Part shown: piece by piece, positions 25,393 to 35,249 of the stretch
Layout of the letters: each line of letters starts with the position of its first letter
Position numbering within the stretch: the stretch's first letter is position 1
NCBI GenBank assembly: GCA_902542975.1
Contig: CACBWM010000005.1
Location: forward strand, 1-64,000
Direction: 5' to 3'
Origin: an uncultured Pelagibacteraceae bacterium
GTDB lineage: Bacteria > Pseudomonadota > Alphaproteobacteria > Pelagibacterales > Pelagibacteraceae
Length of the DNA: 64,000 bases
Notes under the pieces: model-generated
What the model saw: only the letters and a program-made list of their open reading frames with translations
Told to the model about the DNA's origin: nothing
The model's database searches: none
Translations under genes and position numbers: made by a program

Positions 25393-28158
25393 ATGGGTAA
25401 AATTAAAAAAACAGATCATTTTTATCTTATTGATGGGTCTGGATACATATTTAGAGCCTATTATGCATTGCCACCATTAACACGAAAAAGTGATGGTTTG
25501 CCAGTAGGAGCAGTAAGTGGATTTTGTAACATGCTGTTTAAATTATTAGAGGACTCTAAATCTAGCGAAAATTTAGAAAAACCAACTCATTTTGCAGTAA
25601 TCTTTGACTCTGCAAGAAAGAATTTTCGAAACGAAATATATTCAGATTATAAAGGAAATAGGTCTGATGCTCCCGATGATCTAATTCCACAATTCGATTA
25701 TATAAGAAAGTCAGTATTAGCATTCAATTTACCCTCTATAGAAATGTTAAATTACGAGGCTGATGATTTGATAGCCACCTATGTAGAGCAAATATTAGAC
25801 GAAGGTGCAAAAGTTACGATTGTATCATCTGACAAAGATTTAATGCAACTTTTAAAAAAAAAGGTTCGTATATATGATCCAATGAAGAATAAATTTATAT
25901 CTAATGAAGATGTAATCAATAAATTTGGGGTTGGTCCGGATAAAGTAATTGATGTTCAATCACTAGCAGGGGATAGTACAGACAATGTACCTGGCGTTCC
26001 AGGTATTGGCGTAAAAACAGCAGCAGAATTAATTAAGGAATATGGAAATTTAGAAAACCTTCTCAAAAATGCAAATAAAATAAAACAGAACAAAAGAAGA
26101 GAAACGCTTTTAGAAAATAAAGATAAGGCTCTGGTAAGTAAAAAACTAGTCACATTAAAAAATAATGTTCCGGTGAAAGACAAATTAACTGACTTTGTTC
26201 TAAAAAAAGTAGACGTAGACAAGTTATACAATTTTTTGAGAGAAATGGAATTTAATAGGTTATTGAGTTCGGCAATTTCGACGTATGGTCAATCCAAATT
26301 TAGTGATGAAATAGAAGTCAAAAAAGACACATCTAAAATATCAAAAGATAAATATGTTTTGATAAAAAATTTATCTGAAATAAAAGATTGGATGCAAGAG
26401 GCCGAAGAAGCTGGTGAATTTTCTATTGATACTGAAACAGATTCTCTTGACCCACATCAGGCAAATTTAGTTGGTATCTCAATTTCTAGCAAAATAGGTA
26501 AAGCTTGTTATATTCCAACAGGTCATATTGATAAAAATAATCTAAATGAAAAAGATGTTTTGAGAATTTTAAAACAATATTTAGAGGATAAAAGTTTAAA
26601 AAAAATTGGGCAAAATATTAAATTCGATTACATAATATTTCGTAAAAGGGATATAGATATTCAAAGCATGGAAGATACAATGTTGATGTCATACGTTTTA
26701 GATGCTGGGAAAAATAGACATAATATGGATACCCTTTCAGATATTCATCTTGGTCACAAAACAATTAAATATAAAGATCTTGTTGGATCTGGAAAAAAAG
26801 AAATTAAATTCAGTCAAGTAGAGTTAAATATTGCAAAAGATTATGCAGCAGAAGATGCTGATATAACTTACCGTTTATATAAAATATTTTTGAAATCGCT
26901 TAAATCAGAAAAATTACTAAATATTTATGAAATTTTCGAAAAACCTTTAATTAAAATTTTAGCATCAATGGAAATCAATGGCATAAAATTGGATAATAAT
27001 TTTCTTAAAAAATTATCTGTTAAGTTTGAAAAAAAACTTCAAGATTTAGAAAATCAAATTTTTAAAATTTCAAAAAAAAAATTTAATATTGCATCGACTA
27101 AACAGTTAGGTGAAATAATGTATAATGACCTCAAAATTGCATCGCTAAAAAAGACTAAAAAAGGGAGTTTTGCAACTGGCGCAGCAGTTCTAGAGGATTT
27201 AGCTTACAAAGGGAATGAATTTCCTAAATTGGTTTTAGAATGGAGGCAATCTAGTAAATTGAAAAATACATATTCAGATTCTTTGCCAGAGCATTTAAAT
27301 CCCAATACAAAAAGAGTGCATACATCTTTTCTGTTAGCAGCAACTACAACAGGTAGACTTGCATCTAGTGATCCAAATTTACAAAATATTCCTATTAAAA
27401 CTGAGGAGGGCAAAGATATTCGTAAAGCCTTCATATCAGAAAAAAATAAAAAACTTATATCAGCAGACTATAATCAGATCGAAATGAGAATTTTGGCTGA
27501 TCTAGCTGATGTAAAAGAACTAAAAAAAGCTTTTAAAAATAATGAGGATATTCACTCATTAACAGCTAGCCAGGTTTTTGGTGCAGACATAAAAAAAATT
27601 GATGCTGATATGAGGAGAAAAGCGAAAGCTATTAATTTTGGAATAATTTATGGAATATCTCAATATGGTTTGGCCAAACAAATTGGTGTATCAAACAATG
27701 AAGCCGAAGAATTTCTAAATTCATATTTTATTAAATTTCCAGAAATTAAAGAATACATGAATAACACAATTAAATTCTGTAGAAAAAGTGGATATGTAAG
27801 AAATATTTTTGGTCGAAAAACTCATATTCCAGGAATCAATGACAAAAATTTTAATGTTAGAAATTTTCAAGAAAGGGCAGCTATAAATGCACCTATCCAA
27901 GGATCTGCATCAGAAATAATGCGGCTTGCTATGATTAGAATCAACGATGAGCTTGATACTAAAAAAACAAATGAATTTAATATGTTGCTTCAAATTCATG
28001 ATGAATTGATTTTTGAGGTAATTGATAATGGTACTAAATCTGCTTCTAAAAAGATTAAAGATATTATGACAAGTGTGAAAGATAGTGATTTGCATTCATT
28101 TTCAATACCATTATCGGTAGATGTAAACATAGGTGATAACTGGGGAGAGCTTCATTAA
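25393..28158 (+). CDS. polA: DNA polymerase I
   Basis: PolA fills gaps in repair and removes Okazaki primers. The 921 residues hold three domains. The 5'-3' exonuclease is at about 5-290 (YLIDGSGYIFRAYYALPP; SLAGDSTDNVPGVPGIG). The 3'-5' exonuclease is at about 325-520 and has an intact DTE motif (FSIDTETDSLDP) and YAAEDAD, so proofreading is probably active. The polymerase domain covers about 540-921, with motif A SADYNQIEMRILA, motif B RRKAKAINFGIIYGIS and motif C LLQIHDELIFEV. The O-helix position is Phe as in E. coli. Confidence 0.98.
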   Translation: MGKIKKTDHFYLIDGSGYIFRAYYALPPLTRKSDGLPVGAVSGFCNMLFKLLEDSKSSENLEKPTHFAVIFDSARKNFRNEIYSDYKGNRSDAPDDLIPQFDYIRKSVLAFNLPSIEMLNYEADDLIATYVEQILDEGAKVTIVSSDKDLMQLLKKKVRIYDPMKNKFISNEDVINKFGVGPDKVIDVQSLAGDSTDNVPGVPGIGVKTAAELIKEYGNLENLLKNANKIKQNKRRETLLENKDKALVSKKLVTLKNNVPVKDKLTDFVLKKVDVDKLYNFLREMEFNRLLSSAISTYGQSKFSDEIEVKKDTSKISKDKYVLIKNLSEIKDWMQEAEEAGEFSIDTETDSLDPHQANLVGISISSKIGKACYIPTGHIDKNNLNEKDVLRILKQYLEDKSLKKIGQNIKFDYIIFRKRDIDIQSMEDTMLMSYVLDAGKNRHNMDTLSDIHLGHKTIKYKDLVGSGKKEIKFSQVELNIAKDYAAEDADITYRLYKIFLKSLKSEKLLNIYEIFEKPLIKILASMEINGIKLDNNFLKKLSVKFEKKLQDLENQIFKISKKKFNIASTKQLGEIMYNDLKIASLKKTKKGSFATGAAVLEDLAYKGNEFPKLVLEWRQSSKLKNTYSDSLPEHLNPNTKRVHTSFLLAATTTGRLASSDPNLQNIPIKTEEGKDIRKAFISEKNKKLISADYNQIEMRILADLADVKELKKAFKNNEDIHSLTASQVFGADIKKIDADMRRKAKAINFGIIYGISQYGLAKQIGVSNNEAEEFLNSYFIKFPEIKEYMNNTIKFCRKSGYVRNIFGRKTHIPGINDKNFNVRNFQERAAINAPIQGSASEIMRLAMIRINDELDTKKTNEFNMLLQIHDELIFEVIDNGTKSASKKIKDIMTSVKDSDLHSFSIPLSVDVNIGDNWGELH

Positions 28159-28209
28159 TAAACATTTAATTGCCCAATTTTAAACATTTTAGTATTTTTA
28201 TAGTTAAAC

Positions 28210-28908
28210 ATGAAACAAACAATTGCCCTTGTTGATGATGATAGAAATATATTAACTAGTTTAAGTATTGCTCTAGAGAAAGAGGGTTTTAATATTCAAA
28301 CTTATTTGGATGGAGAAAGTGCTTTAATAGGTTTGTCAAGAAATCCCCCAGACCTTGCAGTTATAGATATTAAAATGCCAAGAATGGATGGAGAAGAATT
28401 GTTAAAAAAATTGAGAAAAAAAACATCTATGCCTGTTATCTTTTTAACTTCAAAAGATGAAGAGGTGGATGAGCTCTTAGGACTAAAACTAGGGGCTGAT
28501 GATTTTGTAAAAAAATCAGGTGGCTTTTCAACTAAAGTTCTTATTGAAAGAATTCGTGTCCAACTTAGAAAAAAGGATAATAATTTAGAGGATAATAGAA
28601 ATATAATTTCACATGGAAAATTAAAACTTGACCCTTCACAGCTAGAGTGTGAATGGGATGGGAAGCAATTACCTGATAAATTAACAACAACAGAATTTTT
28701 AATTGTAAAGGAATTAGCAAAAAGACCCGGAATTATTAAAGAAAGATCTCAATTAATGGATGTTGCTTACAGAGAAGACACAGATATTGAAGATAGAACA
28801 ATAGATAGTCACGTAAAAAGGATTAGAAAAAAGTTTAAAAAAGTAGATAATAACTTTTCAGCGATAGAAACCAGATATGGTAGTGGTTATCGTTGGAATG
28901 TTAAATAA
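28210..28908 (+). CDS. chvI: Response regulator ChvI (OmpR family)
   Basis: This OmpR/PhoB-type response regulator of 232 residues has a receiver domain (about 1-120) with LVDDDRNI, the phosphoacceptor in AVIDIKMPRMDG and LKLGADDFVKK. The winged-helix DNA-binding domain (about 135-230) contains LTTTEFLIVKELA and RTIDSHVKRIRKKF. The receiver plus the immediately following sensor kinase match the ChvI/ChvG pair, which in alphaproteobacteria controls envelope and acid-stress genes. The stop overlaps the chvG start by one base. Confidence 0.9.
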   Translation: MKQTIALVDDDRNILTSLSIALEKEGFNIQTYLDGESALIGLSRNPPDLAVIDIKMPRMDGEELLKKLRKKTSMPVIFLTSKDEEVDELLGLKLGADDFVKKSGGFSTKVLIERIRVQLRKKDNNLEDNRNIISHGKLKLDPSQLECEWDGKQLPDKLTTTEFLIVKELAKRPGIIKERSQLMDVAYREDTDIEDRTIDSHVKRIRKKFKKVDNNFSAIETRYGSGYRWNVK

Positions 28909-30440
28909 TGGCTACTTCAAAATCTAATAATCAATCTATTTTAAAAAAATTCTTGGTTATCAACTTTATTGTTTTTTTAGTGATAGGTGTATTAACATTA
29001 TTTTACCTTAACACAGTAAAACCTACGCTCATTAAAAATAAAACTGCCTCGCACATAAAAATTATTGATAATACAACAGAAAATATTGATCGTTTAAAAA
29101 TAAATTTCTCATCTGAGGATATTAGAGAGTTTCTGTTTTCCACTAAATTTTTATTTCAAAGTATAGATAGAGTACAGATATTTGATAGTGAATTTAATTT
29201 ATTAGGAGATACCGACACATTAGACTTAGATCCAAGCGCTTTCTCAAGAAGTCTAAACATAATTGAAATGAGTGACTTAAATAATAAAAGTATTCAAAAT
29301 AAGAATTTGGAAGAGAGTAATAAAAGCTTTGAAAGTAAAGAAATATTTGAAGATTTAAAAAAGTACTCATATTCATCAGATTATGGAAAACCGTTAACTT
29401 ACTCTAAAGAAAACTATGATCAATTTTTATTAGTAACTGTAAAAAATGTAGTGAGTGAAAACAAAACAATAGGCTATTTAGCTATTACTGAAAATGCCAA
29501 TGAAATAAAGGTTGCAATAGATGAAAGAAGAAATTTTATAATCAGAACTGCTTTGCTTGTCGCATTAGTAATTTTAATTTTTTCATATGTATTAAATAGA
29601 TACTTCTTAAAACCAATTAAAAATTTGGTTCAATATACAAATATTATAAAAAACAAAAGTAAGGAAAAGACTAATATTGGAAATATAAAAAAAAGAAATG
29701 ACGAATTGGGAAAATTATCAAATTCTCTTGATGAAATGACTAATGAATTAAACAAAAGAATTACTACAGCAGAAAATTATTCAACAGATCTTTTGCATGA
29801 AATCAGAAATCCTTTAGCATCTCTAAAAAGCGCCTCTGAGATAATTTCTGAAACAAATGATAAATCTCAAAGAAATAAATTAATTAATATTGTATCACAT
29901 GACGTAGAGAGAATTGAAAGATTAATAACTGATTACTCTCAAATGCTAAAAGATGAGGCTGCAATTTCCTCTGAGAAAATGCAAAAATTAAATTTAAAAG
30001 AGATTGCACAATCTGTTGTCGACGATTTTAACAGTATCTATGAAACAAAAAAATCGATTGGAATTAAATTGAAATCTAATGGAATTAAAAATTATAGTAT
30101 CTTAGGGATAGAAAATAGAATTGAACAAATTATTGCAAACTTATTAGAAAACTCAATTTCTTTTAGTGAAAATAATCAAGAAATTACCGTTGAAATATCA
30201 AAAGATAAAAATGACAAAATTAAATTAGTTGTCGTTGATCAGGGATCTGGATTTAGTGAAAAGGATACAAATAAGATATTTAATAGATTTTATAGTAATA
30301 GACCTGAAAACTTTGGAGAACATTCGGGTTTGGGATTAAATATTGTCAAAAATTTAGTTGAAATTCATGGTGGTGAAATCAACGCATCTAATAATAAAGA
30401 TAAAGGGGCAAGAATTGAAATAATTTTCCCAGAAGCTTAA
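28908..30440 (+). CDS. chvG: Sensor histidine kinase ChvG
   Basis: This membrane histidine kinase of 510 residues has a membrane segment near 16-36, a periplasmic sensor of about 170 residues with many charged and Ser/Asn residues, and a second membrane segment near 210-230. HAMP and dimerisation helices come next, with the phosphoacceptor His in LLHEIRNPLASLKSASEI, then an ATPase domain (N box LLENSISF; VVDQGSGFSEKD; SGLGLNIVKNLVEIHGG). The kinase extracellular domain defines ChvG-type sensors. No hprK or PTS genes follow, unlike in many alphaproteobacteria where these adjoin chvG. Confidence 0.9.
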   Translation: MATSKSNNQSILKKFLVINFIVFLVIGVLTLFYLNTVKPTLIKNKTASHIKIIDNTTENIDRLKINFSSEDIREFLFSTKFLFQSIDRVQIFDSEFNLLGDTDTLDLDPSAFSRSLNIIEMSDLNNKSIQNKNLEESNKSFESKEIFEDLKKYSYSSDYGKPLTYSKENYDQFLLVTVKNVVSENKTIGYLAITENANEIKVAIDERRNFIIRTALLVALVILIFSYVLNRYFLKPIKNLVQYTNIIKNKSKEKTNIGNIKKRNDELGKLSNSLDEMTNELNKRITTAENYSTDLLHEIRNPLASLKSASEIISETNDKSQRNKLINIVSHDVERIERLITDYSQMLKDEAAISSEKMQKLNLKEIAQSVVDDFNSIYETKKSIGIKLKSNGIKNYSILGIENRIEQIIANLLENSISFSENNQEITVEISKDKNDKIKLVVVDQGSGFSEKDTNKIFNRFYSNRPENFGEHSGLGLNIVKNLVEIHGGEINASNNKDKGARIEIIFPEA

Positions 30441-30484
30441 ATCTTTGTTGATATATTAAGTGAAATTGTTAAAAGCCTCTTTCT

Positions 30485-31771
30485 ATGGAAGATTTTAAAG
30501 TAAAAGATATATCCCAAGCGGAATTTGGAAGAAAAGAAATTTCACTGGCTGAAACTGAGATGCCAGGATTAATTGCTCTTAGAGAAGAATATAAGGGTAA
30601 AAAACCTTTAAGTGGAGCTCGGATTGTTGGTTGTTTACACATGACAATACAAACAGCTGTCTTAATAGAAACTTTAGTTGAGTTAGGAGCCGAAGTAAGA
30701 TGGTCCTCATGTAATATTTTTTCAACACAAGACCATGCAGCAGCAGCAATTGCAAAAGTTGGCATTCCTGTATTTGCTTGGAAAGGTGAAACAGAAGAAG
30801 AATATTGGTGGTGTGTAAAGCAAACTATTGAAGGAAAAGATGGCTGGAAACCAAATATGATACTTGATGATGGTGGCGATCTTACAGCATTGATGCACAA
30901 AGATTATAAAGAATTATTAAATGATGTTAAAGGTTTATCAGAAGAGACAACTACAGGAGTTTTAGCATTAAAAAAAATGGAAAGTGAAGGCAATTTACTT
31001 GTCCCAGCAATAAATGTTAATGACTCAGTAACAAAATCTAAATTTGATAATTTATATGGTTGTAGAGAAAGTTTAGTTGATGGAATTAAAAGAGCTACTG
31101 ACGTCATGATGTCAGGTAAGGTAGCTATTGTAGCTGGATTCGGAGATGTTGGAAAGGGAAGCGCTGCTTCTCTTCGTCAAAGCGGTGCAAGAGTTATGGT
31201 TACAGAAACAGACCCAATTTGTGCTCTCCAAGCTGCAATGGAAGGTTATGAAGTAGTTTTAATGGATGAGATGATAAAAGAAGCCGACATTGTTGTTACA
31301 GCAACAGGAAATAAAGATATTGTGACAGCTGACCATATGAGAGAAATGAAAGATAGAGCAATTCTATGTAATATTGGTCACTTTGATAATGAGATCCAAG
31401 TAGATGCTCTTAAAAATTATAAATGGGATGAAATAAAGCCTCAAGTTCACGAAATTACATTGCCGGATGGAAAAAGAATTATTTTATTAGCAGAAGGTAG
31501 ATTGGTTAATCTTGGATGTGCAACAGGACACCCAAGTTTTGTAATGAGTGCTTCTTTTACAAATCAAGTAACAGCTCAGATAGAATTATGGAATAACTCA
31601 GATAAATATGAGAAAAAAGTATATGTTTTACCTAAACATTTAGATGAGAAAGTAGCCAGACTTCATTTAGAAAAAGTTGGAGCTAAATTAACCAAATTAT
31701 CAGATGATCAAGCGAAATATATAAGTGTAACACCAGAAGGACCTTATAAACCAGATGCCTATCGCTACTAA
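30485..31771 (+). CDS. ahcY: Adenosylhomocysteinase
   Basis: AhcY hydrolyses S-adenosylhomocysteine to adenosine and homocysteine, keeping SAM-dependent methylation running. The 428-residue protein shows [13 protein letters not shown]-type start (here [12 protein letters not shown]), [36 protein letters not shown], the NAD-binding [14 protein letters not shown] near residue 215, and the C-terminal [10 protein letters not shown]. It lacks the 40-residue insert of some bacterial forms. No SAH riboswitch is visible in the 44-base gap before it. The 3' end overlaps tsaE by 17 bases. Confidence 0.97.
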   Translation: MEDFKVKDISQAEFGRKEISLAETEMPGLIALREEYKGKKPLSGARIVGCLHMTIQTAVLIETLVELGAEVRWSSCNIFSTQDHAAAAIAKVGIPVFAWKGETEEEYWWCVKQTIEGKDGWKPNMILDDGGDLTALMHKDYKELLNDVKGLSEETTTGVLALKKMESEGNLLVPAINVNDSVTKSKFDNLYGCRESLVDGIKRATDVMMSGKVAIVAGFGDVGKGSAASLRQSGARVMVTETDPICALQAAMEGYEVVLMDEMIKEADIVVTATGNKDIVTADHMREMKDRAILCNIGHFDNEIQVDALKNYKWDEIKPQVHEITLPDGKRIILLAEGRLVNLGCATGHPSFVMSASFTNQVTAQIELWNNSDKYEKKVYVLPKHLDEKVARLHLEKVGAKLTKLSDDQAKYISVTPEGPYKPDAYRY

Positions 31772-32237
31772 AAGTAGCAAAATAGATATTTCAAAAGAAA
31801 TTATCACACAAAAAATTGCTGAAAAAATTGCAAGTAAAGTTAGCAAAAATACAACTTTGCTTTTTTATGGAAACATTGGAGTTGGTAAGACTACATTTAT
31901 TAGGTATCTAATTAATTATCTTCAAACAAAAAATGGTTTAGAAAAAACAGAAATACCTAGTCCAACTTTTAATATTATAAATGAATATGAGATTAATTCT
32001 CTGATTGTTAGACATTTTGATCTTTACAGAATTAAAGATAAAAGAGAATTAAATAACTTAGGAATTAATGAAAACTCAGAAGATTTTGCTAGATTAATTG
32101 AATGGCCTGAAATCTTGGGTCAAAATATAGAAAGTACTTTTACATTAAAATTTGAATATGATGAAAAGCTTGAAAATAGGCACTTAATTATATCTAATAA
32201 TATTGATTTTAATTTTAATGAATTTGAAAAAATTTAA
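31755..32237 (+). CDS. tsaE: tRNA t6A modification ATPase TsaE
   Basis: TsaE is the ATPase of the TsaB-TsaD-TsaE complex that adds threonylcarbamoyl to A37 of ANN-decoding tRNAs. The 160 residues have Walker [11 protein letters not shown] at about 39-48, [10 protein letters not shown] near 71 and the HFDLYRIKD segment near 87, all diagnostic. The N-terminus overlaps ahcY. Downstream it overlaps amgK. The order tsaE-amgK-murU is found in many alphaproteobacteria, where addB and addA often follow; here they do not. Confidence 0.93.
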   Translation: MPIATKSSKIDISKEIITQKIAEKIASKVSKNTTLLFYGNIGVGKTTFIRYLINYLQTKNGLEKTEIPSPTFNIINEYEINSLIVRHFDLYRIKDKRELNNLGINENSEDFARLIEWPEILGQNIESTFTLKFEYDEKLENRHLIISNNIDFNFNEFEKI

Positions 32238-33150
32238 AAAACTATCAGGAGATGCATCTTTTAGACAATTTTATAGAACAAATAATTCAGTATTAGTTTA
32301 TAGCAAAATTCAAAAGCGATCAAACCTGTTAAATTATGATGCAGTTAACAAAATATTGATTAAAAATAAAATATTAGCACCAGCTTTAATTAGTCAAAAT
32401 TATAAAAAAAATTTTATACAAATTGAGGATTTCGGCAATAAAAACATGTTGGATAAAATTAAATCCTCAAAAAATAAATTAAATGAATACAAAAGAATAC
32501 TAAAAATTTTATATCAAATTCAAAAAATTAAAAATTTTAAAACTCAAAATTTTCTTAAAAAAAAATTTAATTTATCATACTATTCAAAAGTTAAAATACT
32601 TAAAGAGTCATACCTTTTTTTGGATTGGTACTTAGCAGCAAATAAATTAATTATTCAAAAAGGACATTTAAAAAAAAATCTCAAAAAAATAATAGACAAT
32701 TTGTATTTAAATTTAAAAATCAAACACAAAGTGTTTGTACATAGAGATTTTCACGTCTCAAACATGATGTTCTATAAAAATAAAATCGCTTTAATAGATA
32801 GTCAAGATGCTGTCTTTGGTAATCCAGCATATGATTTGGCCTCACTTATAGATGATGTAAGAATTAAAACTTCAAATAGTTTTAAGTCAAATATTTTAAA
32901 AGTATTTCTTAGTAAATTTAAGTATAAAAATGAATCTCAATTTATTAATGATTTTGAAATTTTATCTGTTTTAAGAAATCTAAAAATAATTGGTATATTC
33001 ACAAGACTTGCAAAAAGAGATAAAAAAAGAAAATATTTAAAATTAATACCTTATGCTTGGAAATTAATCGATAATCGTATTAAAAATAATCCAAATTTCC
33101 ATGATTTAAAAAATTTTCTACAAAAAAACCCAAAAATAAAAAAAATATGA
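32218..33150 (+). CDS. amgK: Aminoglycoside-phosphotransferase-fold kinase, AmgK-like (MurNAc/GlcNAc kinase)
   Basis: AmgK phosphorylates N-acetylmuramate at the anomeric position in cell-wall recycling. This 310-residue protein shows the kinase-like catalytic loop VHRDFHVSNMMF near residue 180 and the metal-binding IDSQDAVFGNPAYDLASLIDD segment, both as in AmgK/APH proteins. Many Lys and Ile residues reflect low GC. I start at the ATG at 32218 inside the tsaE end; a TTG five codons upstream is possible. The four-base overlap with a murU-like gene is the main support for this substrate call. Confidence 0.83.
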   Translation: MNLKKFKKLSGDASFRQFYRTNNSVLVYSKIQKRSNLLNYDAVNKILIKNKILAPALISQNYKKNFIQIEDFGNKNMLDKIKSSKNKLNEYKRILKILYQIQKIKNFKTQNFLKKKFNLSYYSKVKILKESYLFLDWYLAANKLIIQKGHLKKNLKKIIDNLYLNLKIKHKVFVHRDFHVSNMMFYKNKIALIDSQDAVFGNPAYDLASLIDDVRIKTSNSFKSNILKVFLSKFKYKNESQFINDFEILSVLRNLKIIGIFTRLAKRDKKRKYLKLIPYAWKLIDNRIKNNPNFHDLKNFLQKNPKIKKI

Positions 33151-33839
33151 AAATTAAAACAGCAATAATTTTATGTGCAGGATTTGGAAAAAGATTAATG
33201 CCATTAACTGAGAAAACACCAAAACCACTCTTAAAAATTAATGAGATTAGCTTATTAGAAAATACTATAAACTTGATAAAAGTATTAGAAATAAAATCTT
33301 TAAAAATTAATACATTTTATTTAAGTGATAAAATAAAAGATTTCATTTTTTCGAATAATTTTGGTTTAGAAATTCAAATTATAGAAGATGGTAAAGAAAT
33401 ATTAGATACAGGGGGAGGTCTTTTAAATGTAGTAAATAATTCAGTTGGAACAGATTTTATAGTTTTTAATCCTGATACAATTTGGAACGCTGAATATGCA
33501 AATGAAATTAAGAAGATGGAAAATATATATTTTAAAAATAACTTAGAAAATATTTTAATGGTTGTAAAAAAAGATTTAAGTTTTGATAAAAGATTTAAAG
33601 GCGATTTTTCTATGGATGGCAATAATTTAAAAAAGAACAATGATAAAAATTATATTTATACAGGGTGTCAAATTATAAATAAAAAAATATTTAAAAATTT
33701 ATCAAAAAATATATTTTCAATGAATGAGATTTGGGATAACTACATTAAAAAAGAAAATTTGTATGGTTTCGAGAGTGGTATTGAGTTTCTTCATTTAACA
33801 GATAAAGTTATTTATGAAAAACTTCTTCAAAAAGGTTAA
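33147..33839 (+). CDS. murU: Nucleotidyltransferase, MurU-like (MurNAc-1-P uridylyltransferase)
   Basis: MurU turns MurNAc-1-phosphate into UDP-MurNAc, bypassing MurA and MurB in recycling. The 230 residues begin with the nucleotide-binding signature ILCAGFGKRLMPLTEKTPKPLL. IIEDGKEILDTGGGLLNV near 75 and FNPDTIWNA near 103 supply the metal-binding Asp. It overlaps amgK by ATGA. The pair resembles the AmgK-MurU salvage pathway described in Pseudomonas. Its stop codon interlocks with that of gpmA in a shared TTAA. Confidence 0.85.
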   Translation: MKIKTAIILCAGFGKRLMPLTEKTPKPLLKINEISLLENTINLIKVLEIKSLKINTFYLSDKIKDFIFSNNFGLEIQIIEDGKEILDTGGGLLNVVNNSVGTDFIVFNPDTIWNAEYANEIKKMENIYFKNNLENILMVVKKDLSFDKRFKGDFSMDGNNLKKNNDKNYIYTGCQIINKKIFKNLSKNIFSMNEIWDNYIKKENLYGFESGIEFLHLTDKVIYEKLLQKG

Positions 33840-34546
33840 AATTTAATTAAATCCCTAGATCTACTCTGATCTAGGTATTTAGCTTCTTTTATATTCTTTT
33901 TTTCAAATTTCAAAAGTAGAGGATTTCCTGTTGGTATTTCAAGTTTAGAAATCTCATTGTCATCAATTTTAAATAAATATTTTAAAAGTGATCTAATAGA
34001 ATTACCATGAGCAGATATAATTATATTATCCTGCAAATTTTTTTCTATGTTTTCAACAAAATAGGGCACAACTCTTTCATAAGTATCTTTAAGAGACTCT
34101 GTATCTGGAATTAGGTTACGGGGTATATCATTGTAAATACTTATATTTTTTGGATGGTACGGACTATTTATATTTAAAGGTTTTGGTGGATTATCCCAAG
34201 ATCTTCTAAATTTGTGAACTTCTTCTTCTCCTAATTTTTTTCTCATTTCATCTTTGTTTAATCCTGTCAGTGATCCGTAGTGCCTTTCATTTAATTGCCA
34301 GGCTTTAATCATATTATCTGGTTTTACTCTGATTGTATTTAAAATGAGTTTTAAAGTATCAATCGATCTTAGTTGATAAGAAGTATAAAAATGTTTGATT
34401 TCTAAATTTAATTTTTTTATTAACTCTCCGGCTTTACATGCTTCTAATTTACCTTGTGGTGCGAGCTCAACGTCGACCCATCCTGTAAATTTATTTTCTA
34501 AATTCCATTCGCTTTGACCATGTCTAACAAGTATTAAGTGACTCAT
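33836..34546 (-). CDS. gpmA: 2,3-bisphosphoglycerate-dependent phosphoglycerate mutase
   Basis: GpmA interconverts 3- and 2-phosphoglycerate in lower glycolysis and gluconeogenesis. The phosphohistidine motif LVRHGQSEWN is at residues 5-14. The GWVDVELAPQG and LNERHYGSLTGLNKDEM segments are typical, and the second catalytic His is in ISAHGNSIRSL near residue 180. At 236 residues it is close to the E. coli length. The divergent VanZ-like gene begins only 26 bases from its ATG. Confidence 0.95.
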   Translation of the reverse strand: MSHLILVRHGQSEWNLENKFTGWVDVELAPQGKLEACKAGELIKKLNLEIKHFYTSYQLRSIDTLKLILNTIRVKPDNMIKAWQLNERHYGSLTGLNKDEMRKKLGEEEVHKFRRSWDNPPKPLNINSPYHPKNISIYNDIPRNLIPDTESLKDTYERVVPYFVENIEKNLQDNIIISAHGNSIRSLLKYLFKIDDNEISKLEIPTGNPLLLKFEKKNIKEAKYLDQSRSRDLIKF

Positions 34547-34572
34547 TTGTGAAAATTTAATATAGATTAACT

Positions 34573-34944
34573 ATGAATTACTTAAAGCAGTTTTTTTATC
34601 TGTCTAACGTAGTTTTATTTATTTTTTACTTATATCCCGGTAGTATTTTTGGATGTTTTATTTATAGTGATTGTAAAATTCAACCACAATTAACAAGAGA
34701 TTTTTTAGTATCTTCAAATCACGTTTATGTTTTCTTTATTATATCAATTCTAGGATTAATTGTTTTTAAATATAAATTAAAAAATATATTTATTTATCTT
34801 ATTTGTATTTCTATTGTTTTAGAAATTCTGCACTTAATAATTCCAGAAAGAGGATTTGAATTAGGTGATTTGTTTGGTAATATAATAGGTGTATTTATAT
34901 CGTTTTTAGTTTTTAAAATAATTTATAAAGGTAGATTGCAATGA
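34573..34944 (+). CDS. VanZ-like family membrane protein
   Basis: This 123-residue protein has about four hydrophobic segments. The C-terminal EILHLIIPERGFELGDLFGNIIG corresponds to the VanZ-like signature (E, P-x-R, then D and N-x-x-G), here read as residues about 88-110. VanZ relatives are small membrane proteins of mostly unknown function. The only gap to the divergent gpmA is 26 bases. A possible GTGACT/TATAGA promoter (34538-34566) would put the transcript start on the ATG. It overlaps the next gene by ATGA. Confidence 0.75.
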   Translation: MNYLKQFFYLSNVVLFIFYLYPGSIFGCFIYSDCKIQPQLTRDFLVSSNHVYVFFIISILGLIVFKYKLKNIFIYLICISIVLEILHLIIPERGFELGDLFGNIIGVFISFLVFKIIYKGRLQ

Positions 34945-35249
34945 GTTCATTCGATGAAAGAAAAAAAGGTTTTGAGAAAAAATTTGCTCATGATGAGGAA
35001 AAACAATTTAAAATTAATGCAAGAAAAAATAAATATTTAGGAGAGTGGGCCTCACAAATTCTTGGATATGATGAGGAAAAAAAAAATCAATATATTCAAG
35101 ATGTAATTAAAGCAGATTTTGCTGAGGCAGGTGATGAAGATGTGTATAGAAAGCTTTATGGAGATTTAAAAGATAAAAATATATCCGAAGATCAAATTAG
35201 AAAAAAAATGCAAGAATGCAATGAAAAAGCAACTACTGAAGTTAGTTAG
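34941..35249 (+). CDS. ATP synthase F1 subunit zeta (DUF1476 inhibitor)
   Basis: This 102-residue, highly charged helical protein matches the DUF1476 family, the zeta subunit that inhibits the reverse ATPase activity of F1 in Paracoccus and relatives. The N-terminal FDERKKGFEKKFAHDEE is the inhibitory helix, and RKNKYLGEWASQILG is the conserved core. It overlaps the VanZ-like gene by four bases and the nuclease gene by 29 bases, so all three are probably co-transcribed. Its target, atpD, is at the left edge of this window. Confidence 0.87.
   Translation: MSSFDERKKGFEKKFAHDEEKQFKINARKNKYLGEWASQILGYDEEKKNQYIQDVIKADFAEAGDEDVYRKLYGDLKDKNISEDQIRKKMQECNEKATTEVS

Noticed and set aside
30441-30484. 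SAH riboswitch before ahcY
   Set aside because: The gap is only 44 bases and lacks any GC-rich conserved core.
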